Assembly (NCBI RefSeq): GCF_008386465.1
Contig: NZ_VUOD01000003.1
Coordinates: forward strand, 1 to 64,000
DNA from: Arenimonas fontis
Lineage (GTDB): Bacteria > Pseudomonadota > Gammaproteobacteria > Xanthomonadales > Xanthomonadaceae
DNA length: 64,000 nucleotides
Direction: 5' to 3'
This document shows, piece by piece, positions 18,341 to 29,100 of this stretch. The notes beneath the pieces were generated by a model. It worked only from the letters and a program-made list of their open reading frames with translations. It was not told the origin of the DNA and searched no databases. The stretch's first letter is position 1; each line of letters starts with the position of its first letter. The position numbers were made by a program, and so were the translations under genes.

Positions 18341-19024
18341 ATGGAATCGCTGGCCCGGACCCTTAACGGCGTCTTGCAAAGCATTGAAAACGCGGCATTG
18401 CTGGCCGGCCGGCCAGGGGGCGTCCGGCTGCTGGCGGTGTCCAAGACCCGGCCGCCGGAGGCGGTGCGGGCCCTGGCCCGGGCCGGGCAGCGGGCCTTCG
18501 GCGAGAACTACGTCCAGGAGGGCCTGGCCAAGATCCGCGCCCTGGCCGACCTGGACCTGGAATGGCACCTCATCGGCCATCTGCAATCCAACAAGGCGGC
18601 GCTGGCCTCCCGACACTTCGACTGGGTGCAATCCGTGGACCGGCTCAAGCTGGTGGCGGCGCTGGATCGGGCCCGGCCACCGGAACGGCCGCCCCTGAAC
18701 GTGCTCATCCAGGTCAACGTGGAGGGCGAGGCCGGCAAGTCCGGCTGCCGTCCGGAAGACGTGCCGGCCCTGGCCGGGGCGGTGGCGGCCGCCGCGCGCC
18801 TGCGGCTGCGCGGCCTGATGGCCATCCCCGAGCCGCACCCGGACCCGGAGCGGCGCCGGGCCGCTTTCCGCGCGCTGCGCCGGCTGCAGGATTCCCTGGC
18901 CGCCCGCCATCCCGATGTGGACACGCTGTCCATGGGCATGAGCGACGATTACGCCCTGGCCATCGCCGAGGGCGCGACCCTGGTGCGGATCGGCACCGCC
19001 CTGTTCGGCCCGCGCGGCCGCTGA
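18341..19024 (+). CDS. yggS: YggS family pyridoxal-phosphate homeostasis protein
   Basis: A 227-residue PLP-binding single-domain barrel protein (YggS/PLPBP) that helps regulate free PLP and amino-acid pools. The PLP lysine is in LLAVSKTRP (near residue 34). Other family motifs follow: FGENYVQE, WHLIGHLQSNK, VNVEGEAGKSG, RGLMAIPEP and SMGMSDDYALAIAEG. It is divergent from pilT and 16 bp before proC, the pairing found in most bacteria. No enzyme activity is expected. Confidence 0.96.
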   Translation: MESLARTLNGVLQSIENAALLAGRPGGVRLLAVSKTRPPEAVRALARAGQRAFGENYVQEGLAKIRALADLDLEWHLIGHLQSNKAALASRHFDWVQSVDRLKLVAALDRARPPERPPLNVLIQVNVEGEAGKSGCRPEDVPALAGAVAAAARLRLRGLMAIPEPHPDPERRRAAFRALRRLQDSLAARHPDVDTLSMGMSDDYALAIAEGATLVRIGTALFGPRGR

Positions 19025-19040
19025 CCACGGAGACCCGGAC

Positions 19041-19859
19041 ATGGACAACGGATCGATCGCTTTCGTCGGCGGCGGCAACATGGCCCGCGCCCTGATCGGC
19101 GGACTGGTCGCGCGGGGGCGCGCCGGCGCTTCCATCCAGGTGGCCGAGCCCGTTCCCGCCCTGCGCGAGGCCCTCGCCGCCGACTTCGGCGTCGGGACCC
19201 ATGAAACCGCTTCCGAAGCCGCTGCCCTGGCCGGGACCTGGGTGCTGGCGGTCAAGCCGCAGGTGATGCGCGCGGTCTGCGAATCACTGGCGCCGCTGGC
19301 GCAGGCGCGCCGGCCGCTGGTGCTGTCCATCGCCGCCGGCATCACCAGCGGGCAGCTCGATCGCTGGCTGGGCGGCGATCAGGCGGTGGTGCGGGCCATG
19401 CCCAACACGCCGGCCCTGCTCGGTGCCGGCGCCACCGGCCTGTACGCAAACGGACGCGTGGACCATGCCGGCCGCGCGCTGGCCGAAGCCCTGATGCAAA
19501 GTTGCGGCCTGGTCTGCTGGATCCCCGAAGAAGCGCTGATGGACGCGGTCACGGCGGTGTCGGGCAGTGGGCCGGCCTATGTCTTCCTGCTGGCCGAGGC
19601 CATGCACGCAGCGGCGCAGGCCCAGGGGCTGGCGCCGGACACCGCGCGCCTGCTGGTGCTGCAGACCTTGCTGGGCGCAGCGCGGATGCTGTCGGAATCC
19701 GGCGAGGACGCTGCCACGCTGCGCAGGCGGGTGACCTCGCCCGGCGGTACCACCCAGGCGGCCGTCGAGACCTTCGAGGCCGGCGGCCTGCGCTCCCTGG
19801 TCGACGCCGCCGTCGCCGCCGCCGTCCGGCGCGGGCGCGAGCTCTCCGCCGACGGATGA
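19041..19859 (+). CDS. proC: Pyrroline-5-carboxylate reductase
   Basis: Catalyses the last step of proline synthesis, reducing pyrroline-5-carboxylate with NAD(P)H. The Rossmann start FVGGGNMARALIGGL, the VLAVKPQV strand, RAMPNTPALLGAG and the C-terminal signature SGSGPAYVFLLAEAMH to TSPGGTTQAAVETFE are all present, and the length (272 aa) is normal. It sits 16 bp after yggS. A yggT gene, often next in the order, is absent; the DUF4426 gene follows instead. Confidence 0.97.
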   Translation: MDNGSIAFVGGGNMARALIGGLVARGRAGASIQVAEPVPALREALAADFGVGTHETASEAAALAGTWVLAVKPQVMRAVCESLAPLAQARRPLVLSIAAGITSGQLDRWLGGDQAVVRAMPNTPALLGAGATGLYANGRVDHAGRALAEALMQSCGLVCWIPEEALMDAVTAVSGSGPAYVFLLAEAMHAAAQAQGLAPDTARLLVLQTLLGAARMLSESGEDAATLRRRVTSPGGTTQAAVETFEAGGLRSLVDAAVAAAVRRGRELSADG

Positions 19860-19914
19860 CATGGGCGCGGCGCGGCGCGATGATGGCGTCCCGAACCAGA
19901 GAGGAGTCCCGGCC

Positions 19915-20355
19915 ATGCGTCGTTCGCCCTTCTCCCTGTTGACCGGCCTGCTGCTGGCCCTGGGCCTGGCGCCTGCCGTGGCCCAGAACCTGGTGCAGTC
20001 CGGCGAAATCACCCTGCACTACAACGCCGTACCCAGCACCAGCCTGACACCCGACGTGGCGCGCCGGTACGGCATCACCCGTTCGGCCAATCGCATCCTG
20101 GTGAACATTGCCCTTCGTCAGGGCGTGCCGGGCGCCGACCTGGCCGTGCCGGCGCAGGTCACCGTCGCCGCCACCAATCTCAACGGCCAGCGCATGGACC
20201 TGCGTGTGCGCGAGGTGCGCGAGGGCGAGGCGATCTACTACCTGGCCGAGGCCCGCGTGGTCGGCCGCGACACCCTGAGGTTCGAAGTGGTGGCGAGGCC
20301 GGAAGGCGGCGAACCGATCCGGGTGGAGTTCCGCCAGGACTTCTTCCCCGAGTGA
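19915..20355 (+). CDS. DUF4426 domain-containing secreted protein
   Basis: A 146-residue protein with an N-terminal signal peptide (MRRSPFSLLTGLLLALG, cleavage probably after AVA) and a DUF4426 body of about 120 residues, so it is probably periplasmic. The function of the family is unknown. A homologue lies near proC/yggS/metXW in Pseudomonas, which supports the assignment. The start at 19915 has GAGGAG 8 nt upstream; a longer frame from 19861 would lose the signal peptide. It follows proC by 55 bp and precedes a convergent btuF-like gene by 82 bp. Confidence 0.85.
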   Translation: MRRSPFSLLTGLLLALGLAPAVAQNLVQSGEITLHYNAVPSTSLTPDVARRYGITRSANRILVNIALRQGVPGADLAVPAQVTVAATNLNGQRMDLRVREVREGEAIYYLAEARVVGRDTLRFEVVARPEGGEPIRVEFRQDFFPE

Positions 20356-20437
20356 ATCCGGAAACCGCCGGACGGCCCGAGGTCCAGCTCGGCGCCGGCA
20401 GGCCCGGGCCGCGCCGGCGGCGGGCACTTGGCGGGAT

Positions 20438-21247
20438 TCATTGGCGCATGCCGGCGCCGCGGGCCCACTCCCGGATGCGGGCGGCAAGCTCGCGAACCCC
20501 GTCGGTGAGCGCGGCGGGGCCGGGCTGCAGGATGAGGGACGACTTGATCTCGTACAGATGGCCGGTGCGCACGGCCGGCACCGCCTCCCAGCCGGGACGG
20601 GCGGCCACCCGGTCGGGCCGGAACTTCTTGCCGCACCACGAGCCGAACACGATCTCCGGCGCCCGGGCGATGATCGGGTCGTCGTCGGCCAGTATCCGGT
20701 CTTTCGCCAGCGGCTCGGCGGCAAGCTCCGGAAATATGTCGTCGCCGCCGGCGACGCGCACCAGCTCGGCCACCCAGCGGATGCCGCTGATGCGCGGCTC
20801 GTCCCATTCCTCGAAGTAAACGCGCGGGCGACGCGGCAGGGTTGCCGCCCGCGCGGCGATGTCCTCGAGGCCGCGCTCGAGCTCGCCCGCCCAGGCCGCG
20901 GCTCGCGCACCGGCTCCGACCAGCGCGCCGAGCCGGCGAATGTAGTCGAGGATGCCGGCGACGCTGCGGTGGTTGCTGATCCAGACCTCGACGCCACGCC
21001 GGACCAGCTCGGCGGCAATGTCGGCCTGGATGTCGGAGAAGCCGACCACGAAGTCGGGCCGCAGCGCGAGGATGCGCTCGATCTTCGCCGAGGTGAAGGC
21101 ACTGACCTTGGGCTTTTCCCGGCGTGCCTGTGCCGGCCGCACCGTGAACCCGCTGATGCCGACGATGCGCTCCTGTTCGCCCAGGGCGTACAGGACTTCG
21201 GTCGGCTCCTCGGTCAGGCAGACGATGCGGCGCGGGCCGGTGCTCAC
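20438..21247 (-). CDS. BtuF-like cobalamin-binding / helical-backbone ligand-binding protein
   Basis: A 269-residue protein of the TroA/BtuF helical-backbone fold ([71 protein letters not shown]-like segment near the end). BtuF proteins bind vitamin B12 or metal chelates for ABC uptake. This one has no obvious signal peptide, and no permease or ATPase gene lies beside it, so its transport role is uncertain. It starts at GTG 21247, giving a 4-bp GTGA overlap with the pdxH stop. Together they form a two-gene cofactor-related unit. Confidence 0.75.
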   Translation of the reverse strand: MSTGPRRIVCLTEEPTEVLYALGEQERIVGISGFTVRPAQARREKPKVSAFTSAKIERILALRPDFVVGFSDIQADIAAELVRRGVEVWISNHRSVAGILDYIRRLGALVGAGARAAAWAGELERGLEDIAARAATLPRRPRVYFEEWDEPRISGIRWVAELVRVAGGDDIFPELAAEPLAKDRILADDDPIIARAPEIVFGSWCGKKFRPDRVAARPGWEAVPAVRTGHLYEIKSSLILQPGPAALTDGVRELAARIREWARGAGMRQ

Positions 21248-21837
21248 GGGTACAGCATCCGTTTGGCCCACCGGCCTTCCCGGCGGGCGTATACCTGCCT
21301 TTCGTGCAGGCGGAAGGGCGCGCCGTACCAGAACTCGATCATCTCCGGCACCACCCGGAAACCGGACCAGTGCGGCGGCCGCGGCACCTCGCCGCCGGCG
21401 AACTCGCGCTCGTAGTCGGCGTAGCGGGCCTCGAAAGTGGCGCGCGAGTCCAGCGGCTGCGACTGCAACGAGGCCCAGGCGCCGAGCTGGCTCTCGCGCG
21501 GGCGGGTGGCGAAGTAGGCGTCGGCCTCGGCGGCCGTGACCGGCTCGACCGTACCCTCGATGCGGACCTGCACCTGCTGCCGCACTTGCTTCCACAGGAA
21601 CAGCAGGGCCGCCTGCGGATTGGCGGCCAGCTGCCGCCCCTTGCGGCTGTCGAAGTTGGTGTAGAAGACGAAGCCGCGCTCGTCCCAGGCCTTCAGCAGC
21701 ACCGCCCGTGCCGAGGGGCGACCCTTGCCGTCGGCGGTCGCCAGGACCATGGCGGTGGGTTCAGGCTCGGCCGAGGCTCTGGCCTCTTCCAGCAAGCCGC
21801 CGAACGTGTTCAAGGCTTCCCGGTACAACGCATCCAT
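21244..21837 (-). CDS. pdxH: Pyridoxamine 5'-phosphate oxidase
   Basis: Oxidises pyridoxine or pyridoxamine 5'-phosphate to pyridoxal phosphate using FMN. It has family-typical motifs: [43 protein letters not shown]-like [29 protein letters not shown] and the C-terminal [12 protein letters not shown]-like [13 protein letters not shown]. The length is 198 aa. The start at 21837 has AAGGA upstream; the reading frame is open further upstream but without family similarity. It is translationally coupled to the BtuF-like gene and divergent from the kinase gene. Confidence 0.96.
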   Translation of the reverse strand: MDALYREALNTFGGLLEEARASAEPEPTAMVLATADGKGRPSARAVLLKAWDERGFVFYTNFDSRKGRQLAANPQAALLFLWKQVRQQVQVRIEGTVEPVTAAEADAYFATRPRESQLGAWASLQSQPLDSRATFEARYADYEREFAGGEVPRPPHWSGFRVVPEMIEFWYGAPFRLHERQVYARREGRWAKRMLYP

Positions 21838-21876
21838 GGCTACTCGTCCTTGGGGAATGCCGCTATTGTCGCGCCG

Positions 21877-22689
21877 ATGACGCCCTCCCCGCATCCTTCC
21901 GTCGGTCACCGCCCGGAGTTCGTGGCCGAACGCCTGGACGAGGCCCTGGCACTGTCCGGGCCGGTACCGGTCTACGGGCTGACCGGCCTGCAGGGCACCG
22001 GCAAGTCCACGCTGGCCGCCGACATGGTCCGGACCGGGCGGGCGCGCGGCCTGAACGTGGTGGCGCTGTCGGTGGACGATTTCTACCTGGGCCGGCGGGA
22101 ACGCCTGGCCCTGGGCCGCTGCGTGCATCCCCTGCTGGCCACCCGGGGGCCGCCGGGCAGCCACGACCTGGACCTGGCCTGCGAGGTGCTGGACGGCCTG
22201 CGCGCCGGCGCCCGTGTGCGCTTGCCACGCTTCGACAAGATCGCCGACCGCCGGCTGCCGCCCTCACGCTGGCCATTGTCGCCACCGTCGCCAGCGCTGG
22301 TGGTGTTCGAGGGCTGGTTCCACAAGGTGCCGCCCGAGGACGATGCCGCGCTCGCCGAGCCGCTGAACGCGCTGGAGCGCCTGGAGGACCCGGACGGCAG
22401 CTGGCGCCGCTACTGCAACGATGCCCTCGGCAGGTACGCAAGGCTGTGGGCCAGGCTGGACTGGCTGACCTGGCTGCGCGGCCCCGGCTTCGAGGTGGTG
22501 CCGCGCTGGCGCTGGCAGCAGGAACGGACCCTGCAGGCCGCCCATCCCGGCCGCCGTGCCATGACCCGGCCCGAGGTCGAACGCTTCGTGCTGTTCTTCG
22601 AGCGGGTCAGCCGGCAGGCCATGCGCACGCTGCCGGCCCTGGCCGACCGGACCATCGCGCTGGACGCCGAGCGCCGGCCGCTCAGCTGA
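21877..22689 (+). CDS. Glycerate kinase-like P-loop kinase (YggC/GLYK family)
   Basis: A 270-residue kinase with P-loop [14 protein letters not shown] and the family sequence [16 protein letters not shown] followed by [18 protein letters not shown]. These match the D-glycerate 3-kinase / PRK-uridine-kinase-like group. Further motifs are [11 protein letters not shown] and FEGWFHKV. Substrate identity is not fixed by sequence alone. A TATTGT box lies 7 nt before the ATG with no ribosome binding site, suggesting a leaderless mRNA. Its stop overlaps the convergent dodecin gene by 8 bp. Confidence 0.82.
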   Translation: MTPSPHPSVGHRPEFVAERLDEALALSGPVPVYGLTGLQGTGKSTLAADMVRTGRARGLNVVALSVDDFYLGRRERLALGRCVHPLLATRGPPGSHDLDLACEVLDGLRAGARVRLPRFDKIADRRLPPSRWPLSPPSPALVVFEGWFHKVPPEDDAALAEPLNALERLEDPDGSWRRYCNDALGRYARLWARLDWLTWLRGPGFEVVPRWRWQQERTLQAAHPGRRAMTRPEVERFVLFFERVSRQAMRTLPALADRTIALDAERRPLS

Positions 22690-22894
22690 CGACGAAGCTC
22701 ACCCGCATGTTGACCCGCCATTCGGCGATCGAGCCGTCGTCGTCGGTGACGATCTTGATCTCGTTCACCCAGGCGCCCTTGATGCCCTTGACGGTCTTGG
22801 CGACCTTCTTCAATCCGGACTGCGCGGCATCTTCGATGCTCTTCTTCGAGGACGCCGACACTTCGATCACCTTGGTGACGGTGGAGTTGGCCAT
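22682..22894 (-). CDS. Dodecin family flavin-binding protein
   Basis: A 70-residue protein matching dodecins, small cytosolic proteins that assemble as dodecamers and store flavin. The pattern TKVIEVSASSKKSIEDAAQSG, then the paired strands AWVNEIKIV and [12 protein letters not shown], covers the whole fold, including the Trp used to stack flavin. The start at 22894 has GGAG and GGGAC upstream. A TATAGT box (plus strand ACTATA at 22936-22941) gives a conventional leader of about 35 nt. It overlaps the kinase gene tail to tail. Confidence 0.92.
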   Translation of the reverse strand: MANSTVTKVIEVSASSKKSIEDAAQSGLKKVAKTVKGIKGAWVNEIKIVTDDDGSIAEWRVNMRVSFVVS

Positions 22895-22984
22895 GTCCCT
22901 GCTCCGGTGACGCCGCCGGACAGCGGCCCGCAGCACTATACGCCGGGCAGCGGGCGCCGGCGGGCCGGTGCTAGCATCGCCGTC

Positions 22985-23524
22985 ATGAATCCCGCCCCCA
23001 ATCTCGTCCTGGTCGGCCCCATGGGCGCCGGCAAGACCTCGGTCGGCAAGCGCCTGGCCGAACGCCTGGGCCTGCGGTTCGTGGACTGCGACCAGCGCCT
23101 GGAGCAGCTCACCGGCGCGGCGGTGCCGGTGATCTTCGATTGCGAGGGCGAAGCCGGCTTCCGCCGGCGCGAAAGCGCGCTGATCGCCGAACTGATGCGC
23201 GAGCGCGGCTTGCTGGTCGCCACCGGCGGCGGTGCCGTGCTGGCGGCGGAGAACCGTGCCCTGCTGAGCGCCCGCGGTTTCGTCGTGCATCTGGCGACCG
23301 GCGTGGACCAGCAGCTCGAGCGCCTGGCCCGGGATCGGCAGCGACCGTTGCTGAACGCACCCGACCGGCGCGCCCGTCTCCAGGCCCTGGCAGCGCAGCG
23401 CGACCCGCTCTATGCCGAGGTCGCCGACCTGGTCTTCGCCTCCGACGGCTTGGCGGTGGCCGCCGCCGCCGACCGGCTCGCGACCCTGCTGGCCCGGCAC
23501 TGGCAACGCGGGGAGGCGGCGTGA
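22985..23524 (+). CDS. aroK: Shikimate kinase
   Basis: Phosphorylates shikimate in the aromatic amino-acid pathway. It is 179 aa with Walker [13 protein letters not shown], the shikimate-binding [10 protein letters not shown] and FRRRES, and the ATGGGAVL glycine-rich strand. The lid Arg is in RQRPLL. The start at 22985 matches the family N-terminus. A TAGCAT box ends 7 nt upstream, consistent with a leaderless transcript. It is coupled to aroB by a GTGA overlap, the usual aroKB operon. Confidence 0.97.
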   Translation: MNPAPNLVLVGPMGAGKTSVGKRLAERLGLRFVDCDQRLEQLTGAAVPVIFDCEGEAGFRRRESALIAELMRERGLLVATGGGAVLAAENRALLSARGFVVHLATGVDQQLERLARDRQRPLLNAPDRRARLQALAAQRDPLYAEVADLVFASDGLAVAAAADRLATLLARHWQRGEAA

Positions 23525-24600
23525 CGCCGGCACGCAGGGTCCATGTCGCCCTGGGCGAACGCGGTTACGACATCCTTATCGGCCGCGGCCTGCTCGACGA
23601 CGCCGAAGGTCTGTGCGCGCTCGTGCCCGGCCGGCACGTGCTCGTGCTCAGCGACGAAAACGTCGCCCCGCACTACCTGTTGAAGCTGGAGGCGGCGCTG
23701 GCCGGCAAGGCCCTGCGCGCCTGCGTGCTGCCCGCCGGCGAGCGGGAAAAGAACCTGGGCCGCTTTGCGGAGCTGATGTCCGCGCTGGCCAGCCTGGGCG
23801 CCAGCCGCGATGCAACGGTGATCGCGCTGGGCGGAGGCGTGGTCGGCGACCTGGCCGGGTTCGCGGCAGCCTGCTGGATGCGCGGCGTGCGCTTCGTGCA
23901 ATTGCCCACCACCCTGCTGGCCATGGTGGACAGCGCGGTCGGCGGCAAGACCGCGGTGGACCTGCCCGAGGGCAAGAACCTGGTCGGCGCCTTCCACCAG
24001 CCGGCGGCGGTGCTGGCCGATCTGGCCACGCTGGACACGCTGCCCCCGCGCCAGCTGCGTGCCGGCCTGGCCGAGGTGGTGAAGTACGGAGCGATCGCCG
24101 ATGCCGGTTTCTTCGCCTGGCTGGAGACGCAGGCGCCGGCACTGCTGGCCCGCGAACCTGCGGCGCTGGCCGAAGCGGTGGCACGCAGTTGCGGGCACAA
24201 GGCAGGCATCGTCGCCCGCGACGAGACCGAGCAGGGCGAGCGGATGCTGCTCAACTTCGGCCACACCTTCGGGCACGCGATCGAAACCGCCCAGGCTTAC
24301 GGTGGACTGTTGCACGGGGAGGCAGTGGCGGTCGGGATGGTGCTGGCGGCGAGGCTGTCCACGCGCCTGGGCCTGGCGCCCGGGGCCGATGCCACGCGGC
24401 TGCAGGCGCTGCTGTCGTCCTTCGGCTTGCCGGTTGCCGTGCCCGCCGGTCTCTTGCCGGAGACGCTGCTCTCGCACATGCGGCTGGACAAGAAGGCGAT
24501 CTCCGGGCGGCTGCGGCTGGTGCTCTGGCGTGGCGTCGGCCGTGCCGAAGTCTTCGCCGACGTGGCCCCTGACGCTGTGCTTGCGGTCCTCGTTTCCTGA
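23521..24600 (+). CDS. aroB: 3-dehydroquinate synthase
   Basis: Converts DAHP to 3-dehydroquinate, using NAD and a metal, in the shikimate pathway. It is 359 aa with the NAD-binding [16 protein letters not shown], the active-site stretch [18 protein letters not shown], the zinc ligands in GLAEVVKYG and [11 protein letters not shown], and [10 protein letters not shown]. It starts at GTG 23521 overlapping the aroK stop. The 162 bp after it contain an imperfect GCTGCTCGC/GCGCAGCAG hairpin just past the stop and a TAGAAT box for the next gene. Confidence 0.97.
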   Translation: MTPARRVHVALGERGYDILIGRGLLDDAEGLCALVPGRHVLVLSDENVAPHYLLKLEAALAGKALRACVLPAGEREKNLGRFAELMSALASLGASRDATVIALGGGVVGDLAGFAAACWMRGVRFVQLPTTLLAMVDSAVGGKTAVDLPEGKNLVGAFHQPAAVLADLATLDTLPPRQLRAGLAEVVKYGAIADAGFFAWLETQAPALLAREPAALAEAVARSCGHKAGIVARDETEQGERMLLNFGHTFGHAIETAQAYGGLLHGEAVAVGMVLAARLSTRLGLAPGADATRLQALLSSFGLPVAVPAGLLPETLLSHMRLDKKAISGRLRLVLWRGVGRAEVFADVAPDAVLAVLVS

Positions 24601-24762
24601 GCGCTGCTCGCGGTTGCGCAGCAGACGCGCCCCGGCGGCCCCAGCGACGGCCGGTGCGCCGCCGGGCCAACCCGCCGCCAGGAGCCCCACCCGAGGCCCG
24701 GCACTCCACCTCCCCAAGAATCCGCCCGTCGCGCCCAGCCCGCGTTGTAGAATGCGGGGCTC

Positions 24763-25017
24763 ATGCGCCTGTTCCTGCAGCAGAAGCCCCAGGGCACCGA
24801 AGCCCCCCGCTACGTCCAGCTGATCCTGCAGCAGGATCTGCTCGGCGGCTGGACCCTGCTGCGTGAAAGCGGCCAACTGGGCGGCAAGGCGCAACTGCGC
24901 CGCGAGCAGTACCTGGAACGCGCCGCCGCCCTGGCCGCCTTCGAAAAGGCCCGCGACGTGCAGCTGCGTCGCGGCTACCAGGTGATGTTCGCCCAGGGCG
25001 CCGACGCGCCCCGCTGA
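24763..25017 (+). CDS. Small stand-alone WGR-domain protein
   Basis: An 84-residue protein consisting only of a WGR-like domain, with [38 protein letters not shown] as its core in two adjacent parts (the Trp-x-x-x-Arg and the following acidic helix). WGR domains are otherwise found in PARPs and DNA-repair proteins and bind nucleic acid or phosphate ends; the role of solo copies is unknown. The gene lies 13 bp upstream of hemE and is probably co-transcribed. TAGAAT (24748-24753) ends 9 nt before the ATG without a ribosome binding site. Confidence 0.7.
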   Translation: MRLFLQQKPQGTEAPRYVQLILQQDLLGGWTLLRESGQLGGKAQLRREQYLERAAALAAFEKARDVQLRRGYQVMFAQGADAPR

Positions 25018-25030
25018 CCCGAGGACGACC

Positions 25031-26098
25031 GTGGACCTTCGCAACGACCGCTTCCTGCGCGCCCTGCGCCGCCAGCCCGTGGACCGCAGCCCGGTGTGGC
25101 TGATGCGCCAGGCCGGCCGCTACCTGCCCGAGTACCGGGAGACACGCCGCCGGGCCGGCAGCTTCCTGGCCATGGCCAAGAATCCGGAGCTGGCCTGCGA
25201 GGTCACGCTGCAGCCGTTGCGCCGCTTCGAGCTGGACGCGGCCATCCTGTTTTCCGACATCCTGACCGTGCCCGACGCCATGGGCCTGGGCCTGTACTTC
25301 GTCGAGGGCGAAGGCCCGAAGTTCGAGCGACCGGTGCGCAGCGAGGCCGATATCGCCCGGCTGGCCGTACCGGACATGCAGGAGAAGCTCGGCTACGTCA
25401 CCGACGCGGTGCGCCTGATCCGTCGCGAGCTGGACGGCGCCGTGCCGCTGATCGGTTTCTCGGGCAGCCCCTGGACCCTGGCCTGCTACATGGTCGAGGG
25501 CGGCGGCAGCGACAACCACGGCCGGGTCAAGGCCCTGGCCCTGGAAAACCCGAAAGCCATGCACCGATTGCTGGCCGTGGTCACCGACGCGGTGATCGCC
25601 TACCTGGACGCGCAGCGCCGGGCCGGTGCCCAGGCCCTGCAGGTGTTCGACACCTGGGGCGGCGTGCTGGCGCCGCACCTGTACCGCGAGTTCTCCCTGC
25701 CCTACCTCACGCGGATCGCCGCCGAACTGCCGCGCGGCGACGGGGCGCAGGCCGCGCCGCTGATCCTGTTCGGCAAGGGCAACGCGCCTTATCTCGAGGC
25801 CCTGGCCGGCAGCGGCGCCGAGGCGATCGGCATGGACTGGACGGTGTCGCTGGGCGAGGCCCGGCGCCGCACCGGCGGCAAGGTCGCACTGCAGGGCAAC
25901 CTCGACCCGGCCACGCTGTACGCCTCACCGGAGGCGATCCGCGCCGAGGTCGTCCGCGCCCTGGACGACTACGCCGCCGCCAATGGCGGCTCGCGCGACG
26001 GCCACGTCTTCAACCTCGGGCACGGCATGAGCCCGGACATGGACCCCGATCGCGTCCGCATTCTCGTCGACACCGTGCACGCGCACTCCGCGCGCTGA
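25031..26098 (+). CDS. hemE: Uroporphyrinogen decarboxylase
   Basis: Removes four carboxyl groups from uroporphyrinogen III to give coproporphyrinogen III in haem synthesis. The 355-aa protein carries the first signature [16 protein letters not shown], the second signature [17 protein letters not shown], the catalytic Asp in [12 protein letters not shown], and [13 protein letters not shown] near the C-terminus. It starts at GTG 25031. It lies behind the WGR gene and is convergent with the hybrid kinase gene. Confidence 0.98.
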   Translation: MDLRNDRFLRALRRQPVDRSPVWLMRQAGRYLPEYRETRRRAGSFLAMAKNPELACEVTLQPLRRFELDAAILFSDILTVPDAMGLGLYFVEGEGPKFERPVRSEADIARLAVPDMQEKLGYVTDAVRLIRRELDGAVPLIGFSGSPWTLACYMVEGGGSDNHGRVKALALENPKAMHRLLAVVTDAVIAYLDAQRRAGAQALQVFDTWGGVLAPHLYREFSLPYLTRIAAELPRGDGAQAAPLILFGKGNAPYLEALAGSGAEAIGMDWTVSLGEARRRTGGKVALQGNLDPATLYASPEAIRAEVVRALDDYAAANGGSRDGHVFNLGHGMSPDMDPDRVRILVDTVHAHSAR

Positions 26099-26159
26099 AA
26101 CGCGGGCGGAACGGAGGACACGGAGGAGGAATTGCCGACGCGGAGTCACCCCGCGTTTC
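26097..26159. repeat. 10-bp inverted repeat between hemE and the hybrid kinase gene
   Basis: GAAACGCGGG (26097-26106) and CCCGCGTTTC (26150-26159) are perfect inverted copies 43 bp apart. They straddle the convergent gene ends, and the right arm lies inside the last codons of the kinase gene. There is no U-tract, so a role in stopping both transcripts is only a guess. Confidence 0.45.
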
Positions 26160-29100
26160 CCGTGCCGTCGCTGCCGCGGGCCCAGCGGCGGACGGCGTCG
26201 CGAAGATCGTCGCCGGTGACGGGCTTGCGCAGGAAACCGGCCATGCCGGCGTCGCCGGCGGCCTGCCCGGCCTCGGTTCGGGCGGTCAGCGCCACCCGCG
26301 GGGTGTCGTCGCCACGCGCGCGCAGCAGCCGCGACAGCGCCAGGCCGTCCATGCCGGGCAGGTCCAGGTCCAGCAGCACCAGACTGAAGCCGCCGCCTTC
26401 CAGCTCGGCCAGTGCCGCCAGGCCGTGCGGTACATGGATGACCTCATGGCCGGCCGTGCGCAGCAGCTCGCAGACCACTGTCGCCACCACCTCGTCATCC
26501 TCCACCAGCAGCACCCGGCGGGCCGTGCCGGGCGACTCCGGTCCCTGCGCCTGGGCCGGCGCCTCGGCCTCGGGCAGGGGCAGCAGCACCTCGAAGCAGG
26601 CCCCATGGCCGGGCTCGCTGTAGACCAGGATGCGCCCGCCCATGGCGATCGCCAGCTCCTGGCTGATCGCCAGGCCCAGGCCGCTGCCGCCCGAGGGTGC
26701 CCGGGAACCGCCACCCTGCTCGAAACGGCGGAACAGCCTCGCCCGTTGTGCCGGCGCCAGGCCAGGGCCTGTGTCGCGCATCTCGGCGCGCAGGCCGCCG
26801 CCGGGCGCGGCCGACAGCTGCAGGCTCACGCCGCCGTGGTCGCAGAACTTCACCGCGTTGTGCCCCAGGTTCAGCAGGATCTGCCGGACCCGCATGGCGT
26901 CGCCCAGCCACCAGACCGGCGTGCCGGCCGGCACCTGCAGGCGGAAGGCGAGCCCCTTGGCCCGCGCCAGCGGCGCCAGCAGGCCGGCAACGTCCTCGGC
27001 CAGCGCATGCAGGTCGAACGGCGCCCGCTCGAGACTCAAGCGGCCGGCCTCGATACGGGCCAGGTCCAGCGAGTCGTTCACCAGGCGCAGCAGGTGCCTT
27101 CCGGCGGCCTGCAGGGCTTCCAGCCGCTCACGCTGGCGGGGGCTCAGGGGCTCGGCCTGCAACAGTTCGGCCATGCCCAGGACGCCGGTCAGCGGCGTGC
27201 GGATCTCGTGCCCGAGCATGGCCAGGAAACGGCTCTTGGCTTCGGAATGGCGCTCGGCTTCCCGCCGGCGCCGGTGCGCGGCGCGCCAGATCTCGCGCCG
27301 GCGTTGACGGCGGCGCCACACCGAGCCGCCGAACCCAAGCAGGCCGACGCCGCCCAGCACCGCCAGCACCAGCGCTTCCCGACTGTGCCACCAGGCCGGC
27401 TCCACCAGCACGGTCACCGTCGGTCCGTCCCGCCACCTCGTCGAGCCGGCCGGGGCGGCGGCGGATGTCAGCCGGTAGCGCCCCGGCGGCAGCGGCGGAA
27501 ACACCCGCTCGCCCTGCGGGCCCAGCAGCACCGGCCCGGCATCCAGCCCCTCCAGTTGCACCCGGTAACGATGTCCGGACGGGTCGCCGTAGGAAAGGCG
27601 ATGCAGGCGCAGACCCAGCAGCGTGTCCTCCGGTCCCAGCGACAGCAGGCCAAGACCGGCCGGCGTGGAGACCAGGCGCTCGCCGTGACGGTAGGAAAGC
27701 TCCAGGCGCAGCGGCGCCGGAACCCGCGGCGCCGAAGCCAGTCGTCGCGGCGAAATCAGCACCAGGCCCTCGGCGCCGGGCAGGACGGCCAGTCCGGCAC
27801 CGTGGAGCCAGCGCGGGGCGAGCGGATGCAGGGGCATCGGCAGGCCGTCGGCGGCGGCCAGTGGCCGGAGATCGCCGGCGTCGTCGGCGGGGAACCACAG
27901 GCCACGCATGCCGGTCAGCCAGGGCCTGCCCTGTTCGTCCAGGGCCAGGCCGGCCCGCCCGAGATCCGGCATGTCCGGCCCGGCCGGCAAGGGGCGCCAG
28001 GGTGCCAGGCCGTCCCCTGTCCAGCCCGCCTGCCACAGGCGGGCGCCGTCGAACGCCAGCAGGCGGTCCGGGCCGGCGGCCAAGGCCAGCGCTTCCGGCC
28101 CGGCGTCGCCGGGCACGCGCCGCCACCGGCCCGCATCGGCCCGCCAGCGCCACAGGGCTGCGTCCGTCAGTGCCCAGGGCTGGCCGTCCGGGCCGGCGAA
28201 CAGTCGCTCCACCGGCATTGGCGGGGACAAGGGACTGGGGCCGGCATCGGTATCGGCATGCAGCCGCCAGACCCGGCCGTCGGCCGCGAGCAGCCAGATC
28301 GCCTCGGCTCCGGGCAGGATCGTGGTCGAGTCCGGCACCTTCCAGGCACGGGCCGGGCCCGTCGCCGGCACATGCCACAGGCGGTTTCCTCGCAGCAGCC
28401 ACGGCCGCCCCTCGGCGTCGGCCTCCAGCAGGCGGATCGGCTCGCCGGTCCGCTCCGGAGGCAGGGCTTGCCTTTGCCAGTGCGCCCGGCCTGCGCCCAG
28501 GCGCAAGTGCCACAGGCATGGACCGGCCGCGACCCAAAGCGCATCCGCCGATGCCGTCGCCACGCCCGTCGGCCTGGCATCGCAAGCCTCCGCCGCGGGC
28601 AGGGGCAGGCCACCGACGCCGCGCCAGGCCGGGGGCAGCCGGAACGCGCCATGATCGGCACTGCCGATCCAGACACCGCCCTCGCCATCCAGGGCCAGGG
28701 CGGTGACGGCCCCCGACAACTGCGGATGCGCCGACCAGTCGCGCCAATCGGCACCGGGGTCCCGTCCGCGCAGCCCGCCTGGCCCGCCGATCCACAGCGC
28801 TCCGAGCAGGTCGCGAACCCGCGGCTGGGCGCGCGGGCCGCGGGGTTCCGCCTGCCCCGACGCGGCCGGCGTGAACCGGCGCCGGTCCGCAGACAGCCAG
28901 CCCGGCCCGGCGTCGTCGAACTCGAGCCACAGCCGGCCATCCGCCTCCAGGCGCATCGCCCGCAGCTCGTTGCCGGGAAGGGCGTCACGGCCCCGCCGCC
29001 ACATCTGCAGGCGGGTACCGTCGTGCCGCGCCAGCCCGTCGTCGGTGGCGACCCACATGTAAGCCTCGTGGTCGCGCAGGATCGCCCTTACCCGGTTCGA

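Noticed and set aside
20356-20437. A small gene between the DUF4426 gene and the btuF-like gene
   Set aside because: The 82-bp gap has no start with a ribosome binding site and no coding signal.
24601-24640. Terminator after aroB
   Set aside because: The GCTGCTCGC/GCGCAGCAG hairpin is imperfect and lacks a T-tract, so it is mentioned only with aroB.
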